DNA of 64,000 nucleotides from Bacteroidales bacterium UBA4772 (GTDB taxonomy: Bacteria; Bacteroidota; Bacteroidia; Bacteroidales; VadinHA17). The DNA lies in assembly GCA_002403305.1 (NCBI GenBank), contig DHHM01000023.1, positions 124,001 through 188,000 on the forward strand. The letters are read 5' to 3'. The notes below the pieces were generated by a model, which worked only from the letters and a program-made list of their open reading frames with translations, had not been told where the DNA came from and did not search any database. This document shows positions 49,991 to 59,027 of the stretch, piece after piece; the stretch's first letter is position 1; every line of letters starts with the position of its first letter. The translations under genes and the position numbers were made by a program.

Positions 49991-50176
49991 ATGCAGAAGA
50001 AGTCATTCGTCTTGCGGATGGATCCGGACAAGCTTGGTGCCATTGAGAAATGGGCCTCTGACGAGTTTCGCAGCACCAACGGTCAGATAGAATGGCTCCT
50101 TGACCAGGCATTGCGCAAGGCCGGACGTCTGAAGACAAAAAATGAGAACAAAAACGAAAAGAGTGATGAAAAATGA
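49991..50176 (+). CDS. small ribbon-helix-helix DNA-binding protein (Arc-like)
   Basis: 61 residues. The pattern FVLRMDPDKLGAIEKWASDE followed by NGQIEWLLDQALRKAG is the ribbon-helix-helix fold of Arc-like proteins, with a basic tail (KTKNENKNEK). Such proteins bind inverted repeats as dimers. It sits two bases after the SPFH gene and before a Zn-ribbon gene, and a perfect 11-bp inverted repeat covers the promoter of the unit. Autoregulation is a natural guess. It might also serve as an antitoxin-like factor, but no toxin is seen. Confidence 0.85.
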   Translation: MQKKSFVLRMDPDKLGAIEKWASDEFRSTNGQIEWLLDQALRKAGRLKTKNENKNEKSDEK

Positions 50177-50390
50177 AACGCCAGTGATTAAGTATACCTG
50201 TCCGAAATGCGGGGGAAGGCAATACGAAGTAAAAGGTGTGATTATGCAGCACAGCCAGTTCACCCAGATGTTCAGTATACCGGGGAGGCGTTATACGGCG
50301 GTTATATGTGAGAGATGCCGTTACACGGAATTCTATAACCTGCCGCTGAAAAGAATAAAAGAAGCATTTGACTTTATCCCGGGAGGGTGA
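50166..50390 (+). CDS. Zn-ribbon protein, DUF2082-like
   Basis: 74 residues from the ATG at 50166 (or 82 from 50142). Two CxxC pairs (YTCPKCGG near residue 10 and VICERCRYTEFYN near 54) form a zinc ribbon. The second pair followed by RYTEFYNL resembles the family called predicted nucleic-acid-binding Zn-ribbon protein. It overlaps the RHH gene by 11 bases. Role unknown; joined with SPFH and RHH genes. Only four bases separate its stop from the convergent rsmE gene. Confidence 0.75.
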   Translation: MKNETPVIKYTCPKCGGRQYEVKGVIMQHSQFTQMFSIPGRRYTAVICERCRYTEFYNLPLKRIKEAFDFIPGG

Positions 50391-50394
50391 CAGG

Positions 50395-51099
50395 TCACAA
50401 ATTGGACAGGTAGACAGAGCAGCAGGCCACAACGCCTGCTGTTTCTGTTCTGAGCCGGCTGGGTCCTATATGCACAGGCTGAAATCCGGCCTGAAGGGCT
50501 GCGGTGACCTCCTCCGCTGTGAAGTCGCCCTCCGGACCGATCATCATCACCACATCATCACCCCGGTTGAAGGCCGAGGTTACAGGTATTCGTTCAACGG
50601 CCGGATCACAGGAGGCTATAATCTTCTTACCCGCATACACTCCGGCAATAAAGTCGTCGAATCGGACTGGATTATTCAGGTGCGGCAGGTAACTTTTGAC
50701 CGACTGTTTCATGGCAGAGAGGGTCAGACCTTCCAGTCTCTCCCTCCTTATCCTGTTCTTTTCAGTTCTGGCACAGAGGAGAGGGGTAATTTCATCTATG
50801 CCTGTTTCAACGGCCTTTTCAATAAACCATTCAAGCCTGTCACCATTCTTAAGCGGCGATATTGCAACATGGAGCCTGTATTCCTTCTTTCCGTAATCAT
50901 GTATCACTGAGGTGACTGTTGCGGACATTGCAGAGGGGTCGGCTTCCTTTATCACTCCCTTGTAAAGGTTGCCCTGTCCGTCGGTGAAGGTGATCTCTTC
51001 TCCGCCTCTCATGCGCAGCACTTTAAGGCAGTGCCGTGACTCCTCCCGGCTGAATAGGGCTCTCCCGTGAGAAATTTCTACGCAATAAAAAATCTGCAT
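50395..51099 (-). CDS. rsmE: 16S rRNA (uracil1498-N3)-methyltransferase
   Basis: SPOUT-class enzyme that methylates U1498 of 16S rRNA. 234 residues from the ATG at 51099 (MQIFYCVEI); the frame reaches back to 51183 but that part does not resemble RsmE. An N-terminal PUA-like part (SREESRHCLKVLRMRGGEEITFTDG) precedes the knot domain, with MIGPEGDFTAEEV near 175 and LRTETAGVVACCSVY at the end, both SAM-knot motifs. Divergent from the phosphodiesterase gene, whose ATG lies 58 bases away. Confidence 0.93.
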   Translation of the reverse strand: MQIFYCVEISHGRALFSREESRHCLKVLRMRGGEEITFTDGQGNLYKGVIKEADPSAMSATVTSVIHDYGKKEYRLHVAISPLKNGDRLEWFIEKAVETGIDEITPLLCARTEKNRIRRERLEGLTLSAMKQSVKSYLPHLNNPVRFDDFIAGVYAGKKIIASCDPAVERIPVTSAFNRGDDVVMMIGPEGDFTAEEVTAALQAGFQPVHIGPSRLRTETAGVVACCSVYLSNL

Positions 51100-51157
51100 T
51101 TTTCCGCTTCTTTCCGCAAATTTACGGATTTTAGCAGTTGTAATTTCAATTCCGGTA

Positions 51158-51667
51158 ATGAAGATAGGCGTCATGTCAGACACTCATGGCTGGGTTGCCC
51201 CGGCTGTTTATGAACATTTTGCAGAGGTCGATGAGATCTGGCATGCGGGTGATGCCGGCAGCGTTGACGTAATAACAGAGATGGAGACCTTCAGGCCCCT
51301 TCGTGCCGTCTGGGGAAACATTGACGGATTTGAAGTCAGGAGAGCGACACAGGAGTATCTCTTTTTCAGGGCCGGCTCAAAGAAAGTACTGATAATACAT
51401 GTAGGAGGATATCCCGGTCATTATGCGCCACGCGCGCTGGAACTCATAAGGGAACTGAAGCCCGACATATTCGTGTGCGGTCATTCACATATATGCAAGG
51501 TTATCTACGACAAAAGCCACAAAATGCTCTGTATCAATCCCGGTGCTGCCGGAAAGACGGGTATGCACCATGTCATGACTCTCCTTCGGTTTACGATCGA
51601 AGGTGATACCCTGTCTGAAATGGAGGTGATTGAGTTTGGGAACCGTGGCCGCAGCGGCGATTACTGA
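51158..51667 (+). CDS. YfcE/MJ0936-family metallophosphodiesterase
   Basis: 169 residues of the calcineurin-like phosphoesterase fold. Metal ligands are seen in MSDTHG (residue 6), HAGDAGSVDV near 31, WGNIDG near 56, and VCGHSHICKV near 112; a terminal NPGAAGKTG loop is typical. Homologs hydrolyse phosphodiesters with Mn or other divalent ions; the physiological substrate is unknown. It ends seven bases inside the convergent 1497-residue gene. Confidence 0.9.
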   Translation: MKIGVMSDTHGWVAPAVYEHFAEVDEIWHAGDAGSVDVITEMETFRPLRAVWGNIDGFEVRRATQEYLFFRAGSKKVLIIHVGGYPGHYAPRALELIRELKPDIFVCGHSHICKVIYDKSHKMLCINPGAAGKTGMHHVMTLLRFTIEGDTLSEMEVIEFGNRGRSGDY

Positions 51668-54600
51668 TCATACCGGTAGGAATTCTCTTCAAAACCGCTG
51701 CCCCCGCTCTCCATTCGTCTGAGGAACCTCTCCAGCCTGTCAGGCAGTCCGATCATGTACTGGTATTCATCACGTGACCGTGCGCCGGGATCTCTTCTAT
51801 CCTTCTCCTTTATACTGTTGAGAAGGTCATTGTATGAGGAGTTGGATGAGTAGCTCATCATTATTCCCCTGAAGTATGAGAACCAGTACCATACATTGTT
51901 GTCTGCCTTAAGGTAGATATCCAGGAGGTCACCCGATCTCTTTCTCTGCAGCTCCACCCAACCGTCAACATATACATTCAGGGGCTGGTTCCCGATGAAT
52001 CCAACCCCGATCTTTCCTTCTGAGATGAAAGACATGGAAGAGGCATTCCAGACCAGTGTAACGTCGTTGAGCAGCATCCGGAACGAATATTCCTTAGGAA
52101 GCGATCTGGCCACGCCGAAGAGCTGGAGCTCCTCATTGAGCGTTCTTGCAGCCTGCACTCCTATCAGGTCGCGCATTGCCTTGCTGTTGAATTCAGAAGA
52201 GAGGTTGACAGTACGGAGTGTTGGTACGGTCCGAATGTCGCCGGCCATAAGTTCAAGAGCCTCTGCGCTGTAGTGGAAGGAGAGGCCGAGCATGGTCTGT
52301 ACCCTTACCTTTGACGAGTCAGTGTTGTGGGTGATGAGGCCGGCGCTGCTGAGCCGTACCCTGTCATAGTTGACACCGAAGTCAATCTTGCCTTCGCTGC
52401 CAAGGATGCAGAAGTTTCTGTCGAAAGAGACAATGTTGCCGGGAAGGCTTCGGTCTGCGAGCTTTTCAAGGGATGCAATGTGATACTTGCCCGCACCCCG
52501 GTCGTGGAACAGGTATCCGCTGGCTGTCAGTAGCGGATTGTCACTCCACGACTTCCTTGGAGAGAGGAAGGTGCCGTATACACCGGAAGAATCAAGAGTT
52601 ACGAATGTGCCCGAGAAGAGCAGATTATCATCCCTGTCTCTCGGTTTTTCGTCAACAGGAATAAGGATATTCATCGGATCTATCATGGAGCTGAATTTCA
52701 CCGGCAGGTTACTTATATTATTACAGGCGGTGACAATGCCTGCAGCCCCGGTGAATCCAAGGTGCTCTTCGGCTGCCCGGAGGCTCACGTCACCGGAGAA
52801 TGTGAACGCAGGGCTGAGGGTAAAGTCCTGTGATTCGGGGATATATCCTGTGGCTTTTGTGGCCATGGTGTCAACCCTGATCTCCGAAAACTCTATCACC
52901 TGGCTTTCTCCTGTCTCGTCCGTATAATCATATTTGCCCGATCCGTAATAGTTTGCACTGCTCTCAATATTTATCCTTGCCGAATGTATCAGGTGTCTGT
53001 TGTTTATTGCCACCAGGGCACTGTCTGTCTCTTTTATTCTTGCGCCCCGCGAGATGTAGAGAACGCCTCCGCCGGGTTGCACAAGCGCATCGGCCACCGG
53101 AATGTAATTGACATCCCTCACTTCAAGTGACTCATCCTGTAAGTAGTAGGATGCGGAGCCCGACTGAAACTTCACGGTATCCTTCATGTTGTTGGTAGAG
53201 AGGAATGTCGGTTTCTCCACCATCCCCGGTGGCACCCTGAGAAGCTGGTCAGCCGTAAGGAGGGCCGAGGTCTCCCTTCCTTTCTGCCACATATCCAGCA
53301 CCTTACTTTGCATGTCATATTCAAAGTTGGTCATCCTGGAGAAATATTCGATACCCGGAAATACTACGAAAGATGAATCGGTATTGAGGCTGAAATCAGA
53401 TTTCTGCTCCGCAAAATCGACACGTGTTTTTGCATTGCTTGCAACGAAGCCGTAGCCGCTGCCGCGAAGTGCCTTCAGGTAATAGTCGGATGTGTCGGCA
53501 TCAACCGTCATGGTGCCAAAGGAGAAGGTCTCAGAGGTAATGCGGGAATCAGCCATCTCTGTCTGTCCGCTTCCCTCAAGCCTGTCCGGCTTGAGTATGA
53601 GTGTCCCTTCCATTGTAGTACCATTCCCGAACATATTGAAGAGCTTTCCCTCACTGCTCTGGGCATACCACTCATCAGTGGCTGTGAGCCACTGGATATC
53701 AACATCTTCCGAGCTAAGTTCCGGAAATCTCTGCAGGGTGTCAGGCTTCATTGTAAACCTGTCAGCCCTGGTTATCATGAATTCAGGAAAAAAGCGAAAT
53801 GTGTCAGCAACGGCAGTAGCCGTCAGATGGTCGACACGGCCACTGCCGACCAGTCCTGAGTTGCTCATACTGAGATGGTTGTACAGCGTGCCCCGTCCGT
53901 CGTAAATGGGAATGCCTTCCGGCGGAATCGTCATGGTGAATCCCAGGGATGTGTCGGGTTGTACAGTGAGGATCTGTCGCATGGGTTCTATAATTCCGCC
54001 CCCGACAAATGTGCCCGAGAGGGCCATGTCCTCATTGGTGTAGTGATCTATGTTGTTGTATGTAAAGGGATCAAGCCTGAAGTAGAACTTCTCCTTTTCA
54101 TATAGCCCGTCGAGATCACGTATCTCATCGTAAAAGATGTATGAGTCCTTGATGGAATTGATGATGGGGTATTGCCTGAGGCTTTTCAGTCCCGATTTAT
54201 TGAGAGGATCATCAATAAGCAGCCGTGCTGACGCCATCTCGATCATATTATCGATACGCTTTATCACCGGCCTTCCAAACGCATCCCTCTCTTCGGTCTC
54301 AACGGCAATCTTCAGGGAATCGATCCTGTTAAGAAAGATGCTGAAGGTATCATAGCTGAATGAAAACTGTTTCCCGTATATTGTGAACAGGCCGGCCTGG
54401 ACCATGCCGTCAAAAGAGACAGACCTGTTTTTGCCTATCACCAGACGGCCTCCGTAGGGTCTTATGGCCACATTTTGCGAGTCGCTCAGTGAAACCGCTC
54501 TTACTCCTCTTATATCAAGCTCATAGGTGTTGAGATCCAGTATGGCGTTTTCTTCTTCGTCACGGGTTTCACTATATATGGAGATGGCATCATAATCCTT

Positions 54601-56154
54601 CTTCTTGGCGAATGATGCAATATAATCGTCGACTTTTGGCTTGATGGCTACCTCGTTGAAGTTACGGTCATAAAAGAGAAAGCCGTTGTTTGCCAGCTCA
54701 ATGCAGAGGGCTGTTGCCTGTTCCACAGGCATGCGAAGCCATTTCGCAAGACCTTCAACGGGGAAGATGTCATACCCGTATGATTTCGCATAGTCGCGAA
54801 TGCGGTAGAGAGGATGGACCTCGTCGAACCTCATCAGTCTGAAGAAGTTAGCCTCGTTATAGAATGAGACAGACTCGAACCTTGCCGCGCCTATTGACGA
54901 ACCCCTTGTCCGTGACATAATAATGAACGGGTCATCCATATCCCATGAGAGATGTTCAAAGTAGAGGTCAAGATTATGGTAGGAATCAAAATATGGGCTT
55001 CGTGACAGCGGGCTGTTTGTCCGGAACATGCTTACCTCCCTGGTGGTGGCATTGTAGGAGAAGCCCAGACTTGAGTGGAAGACTGAGTCCCGGTCGAGAA
55101 AGAGGGTAGAGGAGGCATCGATACTGCTGATGCTCTTCTGTGAAAGCAGGAAGTTTTTGGATGATACATGAATGGCCAGGGTGTCATTCCTGTAGAGGCT
55201 GATGCCGGCCGGGAACCAGTTGGTGCCCGTGCCTCTGACAAGGGCACCTTCGAGCGCCAGGCCTCCCTCATAGTCAACGTCCCTGTATATATCTTCAATG
55301 AAAAACCTGTTTTCATATGTCTCAAACCTGGGCATGGTTGCCTTTTCAGGTGAGACAATCTCCACTGCCCTGTCGGTCAGCTTCCCGGGCACCGGCTCCG
55401 GGAAGTAGCCGGGGTGGGTGAGGAGCGAAGAGTCACAGGTGAATTCGCTCTTTGTCACATCTATATAGAAATCAGAAACGGTGGCGAATACTTTTGATGG
55501 GTCATAACCTGCTTTCTGCCACGTCACTGTTCCCTCTTTGCAGTAGAGGCGGAAGAGATCGGGGTAGTATGTGCCGGAGAAGTCATAGATTTCAGTGCTG
55601 TCCTTTCCCAGGAAGCCTATTAGCGTCACTGTTCTGATGTCAATTTTCAGGACGGTATCACGCACAAACTCAAGCTTTCCGCCCCTGGTCTTCCATCTCA
55701 CTGATCCGGCCGCGTAGATGGTATGGTCAACGAGCAGCAGCCCGGTCACCTCAATGAACTTCTCGATGGAGGAATTGGAGAACCTGGGGTCAAAAGCCAT
55801 CTCGCTGAGTCCTTCCAGCCACGCGCTCACCTCATTTTTATCCTGGTTGGTCTCCACAAAGTCGGTGAGGGTTCGCACAAAATAGATAAAACCGGGTATC
55901 TGGCTCACTCTTCGCCCCCTGAGCTGGCTGGCAACGTTAATAATCCTGTCTTTCGTCTCATGCGAGAAGCAGGTGCTGTCATAGAGTGATTTGAAAAGAT
56001 CAATCTCTGCTATTTCCGATTTGCTGACCAGGGTGCCCATGAAGGTAGTCAGCTCTGCGGTAAATGTGGCCGTGTCACCGGAGAACTGTTCCTGACCGAC
56101 AGCACATAGTGCAGGCAGTGCCGCAGCCAGAAAAATGAGAATGATCTTTTTCAT
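51661..56154 (-). CDS. very large exported protein of unknown function
   Basis: 1497 residues, the longest gene in the window. A signal peptide (IILIFLAAALPALCAVGQ) is followed by a long beta-rich sequence with regular short strands (for example YDFSGTYYPDLFRLYCKEGT, GKNRSVSFDGMVQAGLFTIY) and frequent Asp/Ser turns. Many segments resemble repeated strand-turn units as in large exported sandwich or solenoid proteins. No catalytic motif is visible, and I do not recognise a family. It is encoded next to tpiA and the DoxX-type protein in a series common in Bacteroidota. A role in envelope structure or surface assembly is only a guess. Confidence 0.8.
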   Translation of the reverse strand: MKKIILIFLAAALPALCAVGQEQFSGDTATFTAELTTFMGTLVSKSEIAEIDLFKSLYDSTCFSHETKDRIINVASQLRGRRVSQIPGFIYFVRTLTDFVETNQDKNEVSAWLEGLSEMAFDPRFSNSSIEKFIEVTGLLLVDHTIYAAGSVRWKTRGGKLEFVRDTVLKIDIRTVTLIGFLGKDSTEIYDFSGTYYPDLFRLYCKEGTVTWQKAGYDPSKVFATVSDFYIDVTKSEFTCDSSLLTHPGYFPEPVPGKLTDRAVEIVSPEKATMPRFETYENRFFIEDIYRDVDYEGGLALEGALVRGTGTNWFPAGISLYRNDTLAIHVSSKNFLLSQKSISSIDASSTLFLDRDSVFHSSLGFSYNATTREVSMFRTNSPLSRSPYFDSYHNLDLYFEHLSWDMDDPFIIMSRTRGSSIGAARFESVSFYNEANFFRLMRFDEVHPLYRIRDYAKSYGYDIFPVEGLAKWLRMPVEQATALCIELANNGFLFYDRNFNEVAIKPKVDDYIASFAKKKDYDAISIYSETRDEEENAILDLNTYELDIRGVRAVSLSDSQNVAIRPYGGRLVIGKNRSVSFDGMVQAGLFTIYGKQFSFSYDTFSIFLNRIDSLKIAVETEERDAFGRPVIKRIDNMIEMASARLLIDDPLNKSGLKSLRQYPIINSIKDSYIFYDEIRDLDGLYEKEKFYFRLDPFTYNNIDHYTNEDMALSGTFVGGGIIEPMRQILTVQPDTSLGFTMTIPPEGIPIYDGRGTLYNHLSMSNSGLVGSGRVDHLTATAVADTFRFFPEFMITRADRFTMKPDTLQRFPELSSEDVDIQWLTATDEWYAQSSEGKLFNMFGNGTTMEGTLILKPDRLEGSGQTEMADSRITSETFSFGTMTVDADTSDYYLKALRGSGYGFVASNAKTRVDFAEQKSDFSLNTDSSFVVFPGIEYFSRMTNFEYDMQSKVLDMWQKGRETSALLTADQLLRVPPGMVEKPTFLSTNNMKDTVKFQSGSASYYLQDESLEVRDVNYIPVADALVQPGGGVLYISRGARIKETDSALVAINNRHLIHSARINIESSANYYGSGKYDYTDETGESQVIEFSEIRVDTMATKATGYIPESQDFTLSPAFTFSGDVSLRAAEEHLGFTGAAGIVTACNNISNLPVKFSSMIDPMNILIPVDEKPRDRDDNLLFSGTFVTLDSSGVYGTFLSPRKSWSDNPLLTASGYLFHDRGAGKYHIASLEKLADRSLPGNIVSFDRNFCILGSEGKIDFGVNYDRVRLSSAGLITHNTDSSKVRVQTMLGLSFHYSAEALELMAGDIRTVPTLRTVNLSSEFNSKAMRDLIGVQAARTLNEELQLFGVARSLPKEYSFRMLLNDVTLVWNASSMSFISEGKIGVGFIGNQPLNVYVDGWVELQRKRSGDLLDIYLKADNNVWYWFSYFRGIMMSYSSNSSYNDLLNSIKEKDRRDPGARSRDEYQYMIGLPDRLERFLRRMESGGSGFEENSYRYDQ

Positions 56155-56161
56155 CGTGGTG

Positions 56162-56920
56162 TCAAAGGGCCTTGACTATATTCAGAAATTCCTCCCTGAC
56201 CAGTGATGCCCCTCCGATGAGTCCGCCGTCGACATCAGGATTGGCAAAGAGTTCTGCTGCGTTTGATGCCTTGCAGCTACCGCCGTAGAGTATGGCAGTA
56301 TCTTCTGCCGTCTCGTCTCCGTACTTTTCCCTGACGAGGCTGCGGATGAAGAAGTGCATCTCCTGTGCCTGTGCGGGGCTGGCTGTTACGCCTGTACCGA
56401 TGGCCCAAACGGGTTCATAGGCAATGATGCACCTGCTGAAATCTTCCCTGGGAAGCACGAACAGAGCTTTGCTCAGCTGTCTCCTGACAACATCAAAATG
56501 GATGTTCTTCTCTCTCTCTGCCAATACCTCCCCGCAGCAGAATATCACGCGCAGACCGTTATAAAGAGCCTCGGCAGTCTTGGCTGCAAGAAGTTCATCA
56601 TCTTCACCGTAATATGAGCGGCGTTCCGAGTGGCCAATGATAACGCTTGACGCTCCCGTGCTTTTTATCATGGCGGCAGATATCTCACCGGTGTAGGCGC
56701 CCGATCTGTGGTCATTACAGTTCTGAGCCCCTGTACTCAGACCGGGAGCATTAAGCAGAGGGCCCACGATACTCAGATGGATGGCCGGAGTGCAGAGAAT
56801 AACCTCCTTGCCGTCAGGCGGCTCGCTGATAAGCTGTTTGTTGATACTGGTTGCCAGGGCTACACCCTCGCCAAGATCCATGTTCATCTTCCAGTTTCCT
56901 GCTACTATCTTCTTTCTCAT
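56162..56920 (-). CDS. tpiA: triosephosphate isomerase
   Basis: Glycolytic isomerase of dihydroxyacetone phosphate and glyceraldehyde-3-phosphate. 252 residues. Active-site landmarks are VAGNWKMNMD at the N-terminus (Lys near 11), VIIGHSERRSYY near 95 (catalytic His), and IAYEPVWAIGTG near 165 (catalytic Glu), with YGGSCKASNA closing the phosphate loop. Seven bases separate it from the large exported protein and eleven from the DoxX-type gene. Confidence 0.97.
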   Translation of the reverse strand: MRKKIVAGNWKMNMDLGEGVALATSINKQLISEPPDGKEVILCTPAIHLSIVGPLLNAPGLSTGAQNCNDHRSGAYTGEISAAMIKSTGASSVIIGHSERRSYYGEDDELLAAKTAEALYNGLRVIFCCGEVLAEREKNIHFDVVRRQLSKALFVLPREDFSRCIIAYEPVWAIGTGVTASPAQAQEMHFFIRSLVREKYGDETAEDTAILYGGSCKASNAAELFANPDVDGGLIGGASLVREEFLNIVKAL

Positions 56921-56931
56921 TGTATTGATAT

Positions 56932-58176
56932 TTATTGTTTAATCTTATTGTTTTCGTTCCTCTCTTTTAAACTGAAGGGCAGTGTCACTGCGACGGCGAG
57001 AAGAACGGTGAGAATGGCGATCACGGTGACCATCCTGCTACTTCTCTTTGTCTGTGTCCTCATGGCAAGGGCATTCAGATCACCTGAAAACTCTTCAGTA
57101 TCGGGAAGATTCTGATATGACCATTTACCCGTTATGGTACCATTGTGCAGAAGCATAAATCCCGGATCAGATCTTATAATTGTCTTGAGAGTGATCTCAT
57201 CGGCATAGAGCGCATCGAAGCCGGTGACCATGTCGCGGGCTTCATTAGGCGGAGTCGCAGTAATGATATAAAATCTCACCCCCTGATTTTGCAGCGTCAG
57301 CCCGAGATCATAACCCCTGGCAAGCCCGTCCCTGTCTGACTCTGCAAGATCCCTGGCAATCATGAGCATTACATCTCCGGGTTGGCCTGTTACCTGGTCA
57401 GTCATGTCCAGCCCCTGCTCCGTCACAAGCGTAAAATCGTGTATAGGTGGCACATAGCCTTTAGATATCAGCACGGACTTCTGGTCGATGAATTTCCATG
57501 CCGTGTCATCTGCAGGATAATCGTTCAGGGTGAACTCCTGCTGCACCCCATCTTTCTCATAAATGAACCTGATATCATACTTGTCGGGCTCCGCGTCAGG
57601 CGGTACAGCCATTGCTCCAGGAAGGTTGGTGCCTGTGCTGTAGTGCCTGAAGTCTATCACCGGGAGACAGGCAAGGTTGTATCTCATGAAGAGAAGAAAA
57701 ATGAAGATAAATGCCAGGGTGGCATTCAATCCGGTCATTACGGGCAGAACTGCTGTTTTGTCCCTCCTCCTGGCAAAAACAAAGACAACCATCAGGGTTA
57801 TGGCAATGTTCTTGAAGAATGTCTGCCAGTTGGTCAGAACGACAGCATCGCCGAAGCACCCGCAGTCGGATACTGGGTTATATATAGCAAGTACCAGTGT
57901 CAGCGGTGTGAAGAGTGCCATAAACAGTGCTGCCATCCACGAGGCAATGGTTACCATTGATCCTGTGATGAGCATCATCCCTGTGACAAATTCGATAAGG
58001 CAGAGCAGTATTGAGAGGGGGACGGCAATACCGTCAAGCCACTCCATCCCGAAGGCTGTAAGGTAGTCTCCTATTTTAAAGGCAGTACCCATAGGGTCAA
58101 TGCCTTTTACAAATCCTGAAAAAACAAATATCAGACCTGTTACTATCCTGCTTATCCGTGTCAGGGTGCTCATCAT
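56932..58176 (-). CDS. DoxX-type membrane protein, BT_3928 family
   Basis: 414 residues. N-terminal membrane domain (about 1-165, five spans) with IVTGLIFVFSGFVKGIDPMG, a DoxX/MauE-like pattern, and a Cys-Gly-Cys near 108 (SDCGCFGDAVVLTNWQTFFKN) that resembles the redox region of MauE-like proteins. A soluble thioredoxin-like or TlpA-like part follows and a further span comes near 390. Family name as used for Bacteroides BT_3928. It may have a disulfide or quinone function; not shown. Starts at 58176 or at the adjacent ATG 58173, overlapping the tmk stop. Confidence 0.85.
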   Translation of the reverse strand: MMSTLTRISRIVTGLIFVFSGFVKGIDPMGTAFKIGDYLTAFGMEWLDGIAVPLSILLCLIEFVTGMMLITGSMVTIASWMAALFMALFTPLTLVLAIYNPVSDCGCFGDAVVLTNWQTFFKNIAITLMVVFVFARRRDKTAVLPVMTGLNATLAFIFIFLLFMRYNLACLPVIDFRHYSTGTNLPGAMAVPPDAEPDKYDIRFIYEKDGVQQEFTLNDYPADDTAWKFIDQKSVLISKGYVPPIHDFTLVTEQGLDMTDQVTGQPGDVMLMIARDLAESDRDGLARGYDLGLTLQNQGVRFYIITATPPNEARDMVTGFDALYADEITLKTIIRSDPGFMLLHNGTITGKWSYQNLPDTEEFSGDLNALAMRTQTKRSSRMVTVIAILTVLLAVAVTLPFSLKERNENNKIKQ

Positions 58177-58859
58177 AAAATATTTTTCTCGTTAAGTTTT
58201 GTCAGTATCAGTCCGAATATCTCTTCCGGCGCAAGGATTTCACTTTTGTTGTTGTAACAGTTGATCACCTCCAGGCTGGGGTCGGCAGATGCCACCTTCA
58301 GGTACATTTCACGTACCTTTTTCTGGAAGCTGAGGCTGCTTTCGTGTATGTCAACCCGTCCGTTCAGGTAGCTTCTGTCATTTCCGGTACGCCGGTTTGC
58401 AAGTTTCTCGGCTGTGAACCTGAAAGGAACATCCAGAAAAATGTTGATATCAGGCCTGGGAATGGCAAAGTGTCTGAATTCAAGCTCGAGAATCCACTCC
58501 TGCAGCTTCTTCTCTTCTTCAGGGGAGGTCAGTTTTGCACACTGGTATGCAATATTTGAATAGGCATAGCGGTCAAGGATCACGTAATTTCCCTCACTGA
58601 GCCATCTCTTGATCATCTGGGAGGCGTCACTGCGGTCACCGGCATAGAGCATTGCCACAAGGTAGGGGTCGACCTGGCTGATCTCGCCGAATTCGCCTCT
58701 CAGGAAGCGGGCAATCAGCTCTCCGAACCATGGTGCATCCATGCGGGGAAAATGGATATAACGGTGATTGATTTTTCTCTCAGTGAACCACTCCTTAAGC
58801 ATACCGATCTGTGTCGATTTGCCTGCTCCGTCCAGTCCTTCTATAACAATAAGCTTCAT
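58173..58859 (-). CDS. tmk: thymidylate kinase
   Basis: Phosphorylates dTMP to dTDP. 228 residues. The P-loop IEGLDGAGKSTQ lies at residues 5-16, the DR(Y/F) segment in NYVILDRYAYSN near 92, and the lid region has several Arg (KLANRRTGNDRSYLNG). It is a little longer than E. coli Tmk, as often seen in Bacteroidota. It overlaps the DoxX-type gene by about four bases and is divergent from folP. Confidence 0.93.
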   Translation of the reverse strand: MKLIVIEGLDGAGKSTQIGMLKEWFTERKINHRYIHFPRMDAPWFGELIARFLRGEFGEISQVDPYLVAMLYAGDRSDASQMIKRWLSEGNYVILDRYAYSNIAYQCAKLTSPEEEKKLQEWILELEFRHFAIPRPDINIFLDVPFRFTAEKLANRRTGNDRSYLNGRVDIHESSLSFQKKVREMYLKVASADPSLEVINCYNNKSEILAPEEIFGLILTKLNEKNIL

Positions 58860-59000
58860 CTCCCTGTTGCAGTATCTATGACGGTTCTCCGGCTTATCCG
58901 GGGTTTTAAAGATAGAAAATTAATGAAAAGCCACCCGGACCGCTGCATACTCAATTTATGAACAGGATATAAAGCCTGAATATTGTAGTGATCCAATGCC

Positions 59001-59008
59001 TATATTTG
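59001..59008 (+). promoter_or_regulatory. -7 promoter box for folP
   Basis: TATATTTG matches TAnnTTTG exactly, 19 bases before the folP ATG. No good -33 partner is visible. Confidence 0.5.
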
Positions 59009-59027
59009 TGATTACACGATAAAGATC

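Noticed and set aside
50395..50910. 180-codon plus-strand frame 50368-50910 opposite rsmE
   Set aside because: Antisense of rsmE; no recognisable domain.
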